Below are positions 36,425-39,216 of a stretch of DNA of 39,216 bases, piece by piece. Within the stretch, counting starts at the first letter, position 1, and every line of letters starts with the position of its first letter. Made by a program: the position numbers and the translations under genes. Under the pieces are notes generated by a model. That model saw nothing but the letters and a program-made list of their open reading frames with translations. It searched no databases and was not told where the DNA came from. Origin of the DNA: an uncultured Spartobacteria bacterium (GTDB taxonomy: Bacteria; Verrucomicrobiota; Verrucomicrobiia; Chthoniobacterales; UBA6821); the NCBI GenBank assembly GCA_903826635.1, contig CAIKFI010000020.1:1-39216 (forward strand), given 5' to 3'.

Positions 36425-38083
36425 TTAGGATCCGATTTTCTCAATCGTAATCAGGGAGACCGAAGGAGACGGAAAGGTCATTTTCAAAGCCTGTGTCTGA
36501 TCCGGGCATGAGATCTCACGCGACTCGATGGTTTCGGGAGCCTCCACCCTCTTCAGCATGCTGGTCTGTTGTTCAGAGAGGATCTCGGGCTTCCCCATGC
36601 CAACCCAGAGGCGGTAAGGATTCCCGCACTGCTCGTCAATCCTCTGGACCTTGAGGAGAGCACGTCCGGGGGGCAGTCCCCGGATCATCAGGGAACACCT
36701 GACCTCCTTAGACTTCATTTCTTCCAATTCCTTGTCAGGCTCAGGCTTCGGGTGTTTGTCAATAGGGATGGGGGTCTGGTTGTAAACCAAGATCGAGATT
36801 TTCCCCGGACCCATACTGGGAATAACCCCAAAATGATCCTCCAAGGAAGAGGGGACCTTGGCGGGAAAGAGTCGGTCACCCAGACCGGAGATCAACTCCA
36901 GGACCGAGAGCACGGGCTTCCGGATCAGCGTGAATCCGGGTTCTCCGGGCTGACCACGGAAAAGGGCATGGGTCGTGCGCTGATTCCACGTTCCCAGGAA
37001 GGTATGATCATTACTGAAAAGACGGTAATTCACCCCTTTGTCCGGACCCATCAACCGCTGATGCAGATCGATGTTCTGAACCACGAAGGCCGCATACCAA
37101 GGACCACACTCCCACCAGTATGGCTTGGCCCATCCCACGACCGGATCCGCCTCGTCATTGATGAAAGGCTTGGACTTCAGGGAAGGATGATGGCTCCTCA
37201 GGTAATCCAGGCACTTCATCTCGCGGGCAATCATCTGCCCTGGTTGATCCTTCACGTGGACCGAAACGAAATCGATCCTCACACCCTTCTCACCCGTAAA
37301 GAAGTTACGCCCCCGATCACAGTGATCCATCAGGCCCGTAAAGAAGCTATTCAGCTCGGGCGCCGCAGTGCCCGGACCTCCGAAACTCAATTTCGGATCC
37401 GCCTCCTTGAGCCCCTCGGAACAGGCATCGTAATAGTTGAAGAAGGCATCCCTACTGAAAGTCCAGAAATGAGTCAGATTCGGCTCGTTGGTCGTCTCAA
37501 AGAGCCAGGTCCTCACCTCACTGCGTCCGTAGCGCACCTCCAGATGAGACGCCAGATCCTTCACAAAGAGTCTCCATCTCCTGATCTGATCAGGCTTGCT
37601 CAGGTCATCGAAATAGGACTTTCTGTGAACAAGTTGCTCCTGGAAGTTCTTGTCATAGGCACTTGCTGCCGTGTCCGATCCATCCGCCGGGAATCCCATC
37701 AACTCGAAGATCAACTTCAGTCCGCTCCCGTTGATCACATCAAGAGTCTTGTCCAGAAGGGACCAATCATACTGAGGATGGTCCGTCCCCATGTCCCGTG
37801 CCACGACGAGGTTCAGAAGGTAGTGGGGTCTGATGTATTTGATGGACCGATTTCCAAGACGACCCACATCCCTGATCACCGCCCTCATCTCGGGAGTGGA
37901 CACGATATCAGCAGGAGAGAAGCCAGTGCTGTTCCAGATTTCAGCGAGCGGTTTTGATTGCTGTGTAAAATCCACGGTCACCTGAGCATCTGAAGCGGAT
38001 AGAGATTCCGAAGACCTTGCGTAAGCGAGCGTCAGGGCCGCAGCTACGATCGCGATCGGCGCGAGGAGGGAAGAGGGATTCAT
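36425..38083 (-). CDS. Glycoside hydrolase family 39, alpha-L-iduronidase-like, secreted
   Basis: WLFETTNEPNLTHFW (acid/base region) and FINDEADPVVGWAKPYWWECGPWYAAFVVQNIDLHQRLM, FSNDHTFLG, LIRKPVLSVLELIS, resembling animal IDUA. Start at MNPSSLL with RBS aaggaa (ORF extends to 38134). Confidence 0.85.
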   Translation of the reverse strand: MNPSSLLAPIAIVAAALTLAYARSSESLSASDAQVTVDFTQQSKPLAEIWNSTGFSPADIVSTPEMRAVIRDVGRLGNRSIKYIRPHYLLNLVVARDMGTDHPQYDWSLLDKTLDVINGSGLKLIFELMGFPADGSDTAASAYDKNFQEQLVHRKSYFDDLSKPDQIRRWRLFVKDLASHLEVRYGRSEVRTWLFETTNEPNLTHFWTFSRDAFFNYYDACSEGLKEADPKLSFGGPGTAAPELNSFFTGLMDHCDRGRNFFTGEKGVRIDFVSVHVKDQPGQMIAREMKCLDYLRSHHPSLKSKPFINDEADPVVGWAKPYWWECGPWYAAFVVQNIDLHQRLMGPDKGVNYRLFSNDHTFLGTWNQRTTHALFRGQPGEPGFTLIRKPVLSVLELISGLGDRLFPAKVPSSLEDHFGVIPSMGPGKISILVYNQTPIPIDKHPKPEPDKELEEMKSKEVRCSLMIRGLPPGRALLKVQRIDEQCGNPYRLWVGMGKPEILSEQQTSMLKRVEAPETIESREISCPDQTQALKMTFPSPSVSLITIEKIGS

Positions 38084-38288
38084 GGGGATTCCTTGAAAGA
38101 TGAGTCTGACAAAGATCCTGATCGATGGCATCACGATCGTGCAATGACTCAGTCCGATCGTGTTGAGAGCATCTCAATAAAAACCCTCACGAAAATTCCT
38201 GGATCCTTGTCATATTTCCTTAACAAGCAATTTATTCCCTTGATGGATCACGCATCTTCTTGGGTAATACTCTGGTAACAACAAAACC

Positions 38289-38879
38289 ATGAAAACACGA
38301 CACACCCTCACGCTCGCCCTTGGAATTTCAGCCCTGGTCGCCATGGCCTCTGCCAACGCTGGAACAAAGGCTCCGAATCCCGAAGCAACCACCAATACAA
38401 GCACCCTGACGGCTGTAAAAAACACCTCTTCCCAGGCCGTGGGCACTGTCACGGCAACTGCCGAAAATGCAGGTAACACGGTCATCAACGCTGGAACAGG
38501 GGTCGCAGGCACGGTGGGCACAGCTGCGGTGGGCACCGTAAAAACGGCTCTTGTCGCGGGAGAAACCGTCGTCGGTTCCGGTAGCGCCCTCCTCACAAAT
38601 AACCCTGTCAAAGGAGTTGAAAATTCCGTAAAGACCGCTGCCAAGGGAAGCGTTCAAACCGTTGACCAAGGGGTGAAGGCCGTTACAGAAACGGCCGGGA
38701 CAGCGATTGCCACAACAGTTTATGCCGCAGGTGATACGGCAACCACGGCAAGCGGCGCCGTCGTCGGAACGGTCAAGACCGGTACCAATGTCACCGGAAC
38801 CGTTGTGACTGCGGGTAAAGACGGGGTCCAAGCAGTTGAGGGTGCAGTCTCCAAGCCATCTCCCTCCCCCTCCAAGTAG
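38289..38879 (+). CDS. Secreted low-complexity protein with 11-residue repeats
   Basis: Signal peptide MKTRHTLTLALGISALVAMASANA, then Thr/Val/Ala/Gly-rich 11-mers (GTVTATAENAG NTVINAGTGVA GTVGTAAVGTV KTALVAGETVV). Confidence 0.8.
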   Translation: MKTRHTLTLALGISALVAMASANAGTKAPNPEATTNTSTLTAVKNTSSQAVGTVTATAENAGNTVINAGTGVAGTVGTAAVGTVKTALVAGETVVGSGSALLTNNPVKGVENSVKTAAKGSVQTVDQGVKAVTETAGTAIATTVYAAGDTATTASGAVVGTVKTGTNVTGTVVTAGKDGVQAVEGAVSKPSPSPSK

Positions 38880-38902
38880 GCTGAGCTGGGAGTAAAACAC
38901 TT

Positions 38903-38943
38903 TTTGCCCTACCCCATTCCTCTTTGGATGGGGTAAGGGCAAA
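38903..38943 (+). terminator. Hairpin downstream of the 11-mer protein gene
   Basis: tttgccctaccccat - tcctcttTgg - atggggtaagggcaaa, long stem with one bulge and no U-tract on the + strand. Confidence 0.45.
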
Positions 38944-38953
38944 TGATTTCAGA

Positions 38954-39006
38954 AGAGGGGTTGACGTCTCCATGAAAGAGACACGAACGTCAGCCCCTCT
39001 TTTTTT
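38954..39006 (+). terminator. Strong rho-independent terminator
   Basis: agaggggttgacgt ... acgtcagcccctct, stem of about 14 bp with one G-U pair, followed by a T tract (ttttttt). Confidence 0.85.
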
Positions 39007-39129
39007 GTTTCGAATAAAGAATCATTAAGAATCCGTAAGGAACCTTCTGGATCCATCAGCTCCTCCCTGCCGTGTGAGGAGGCACTTTATGAAAAACCCT
39101 TCAATCACCCGTAGAGGCTTATAAATACT

Positions 39130-39204
<75 letters not shown>

Positions 39205-39216
39205 ATGTTCCCTGCC

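Noticed and set aside
36569-37957. 462-aa plus-strand ORF
   Set aside because: Antisense to the GH39 gene with clear conserved motifs; no recognisable domains itself.
38240-38270. Sigma70-like promoter ttgatg-N19-taatac before the 11-mer protein gene
   Set aside because: Spacer is longer than typical and no experimental or comparative support is available; not listed as a feature.

Overview
The window is a 39.2-kb bacterial chromosomal segment. Gene content and style suggest a Verrucomicrobia-like genome, but that is inference. Most of it is housekeeping or core metabolism. In order: 5'-truncated-in-window nrdA (-), folC, accD, comF and a CPBP protease (-), a small ORF + bioA, an EVE-domain gene, a GspE/PilB ATPase (-), a glycosyltransferase / GxxExxY / glycosyltransferase / ABC exporter cluster (-), purB, a diguanylate cyclase, an aldo/keto reductase remnant (-), nuoHIJKLMN, recF, an ExbB-ExbD-TPR-secreted protein-HtrA operon, two lineage-type secreted/membrane proteins, an alpha-L-iduronidase-like GH39 enzyme (-), an 11-mer-repeat secreted protein, and tRNA-Lys(CTT) (-). 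I did not see CRISPR arrays, prophage, transposases or an obvious defence island. The points most worth a second look are: a GxxExxY gene bounded by inverted 8-bp repeat triplets inside a glycosyltransferase operon; a secreted protein with 11-residue periodicity (LEA/synuclein/perilipin-like); an IDUA-type GH39 enzyme; a translationally coupled ExbBD-TPR-HtrA envelope operon; an internally deleted aldo/keto reductase; and a tandem NrdR-box arrangement upstream of a double-ATP-cone NrdA.
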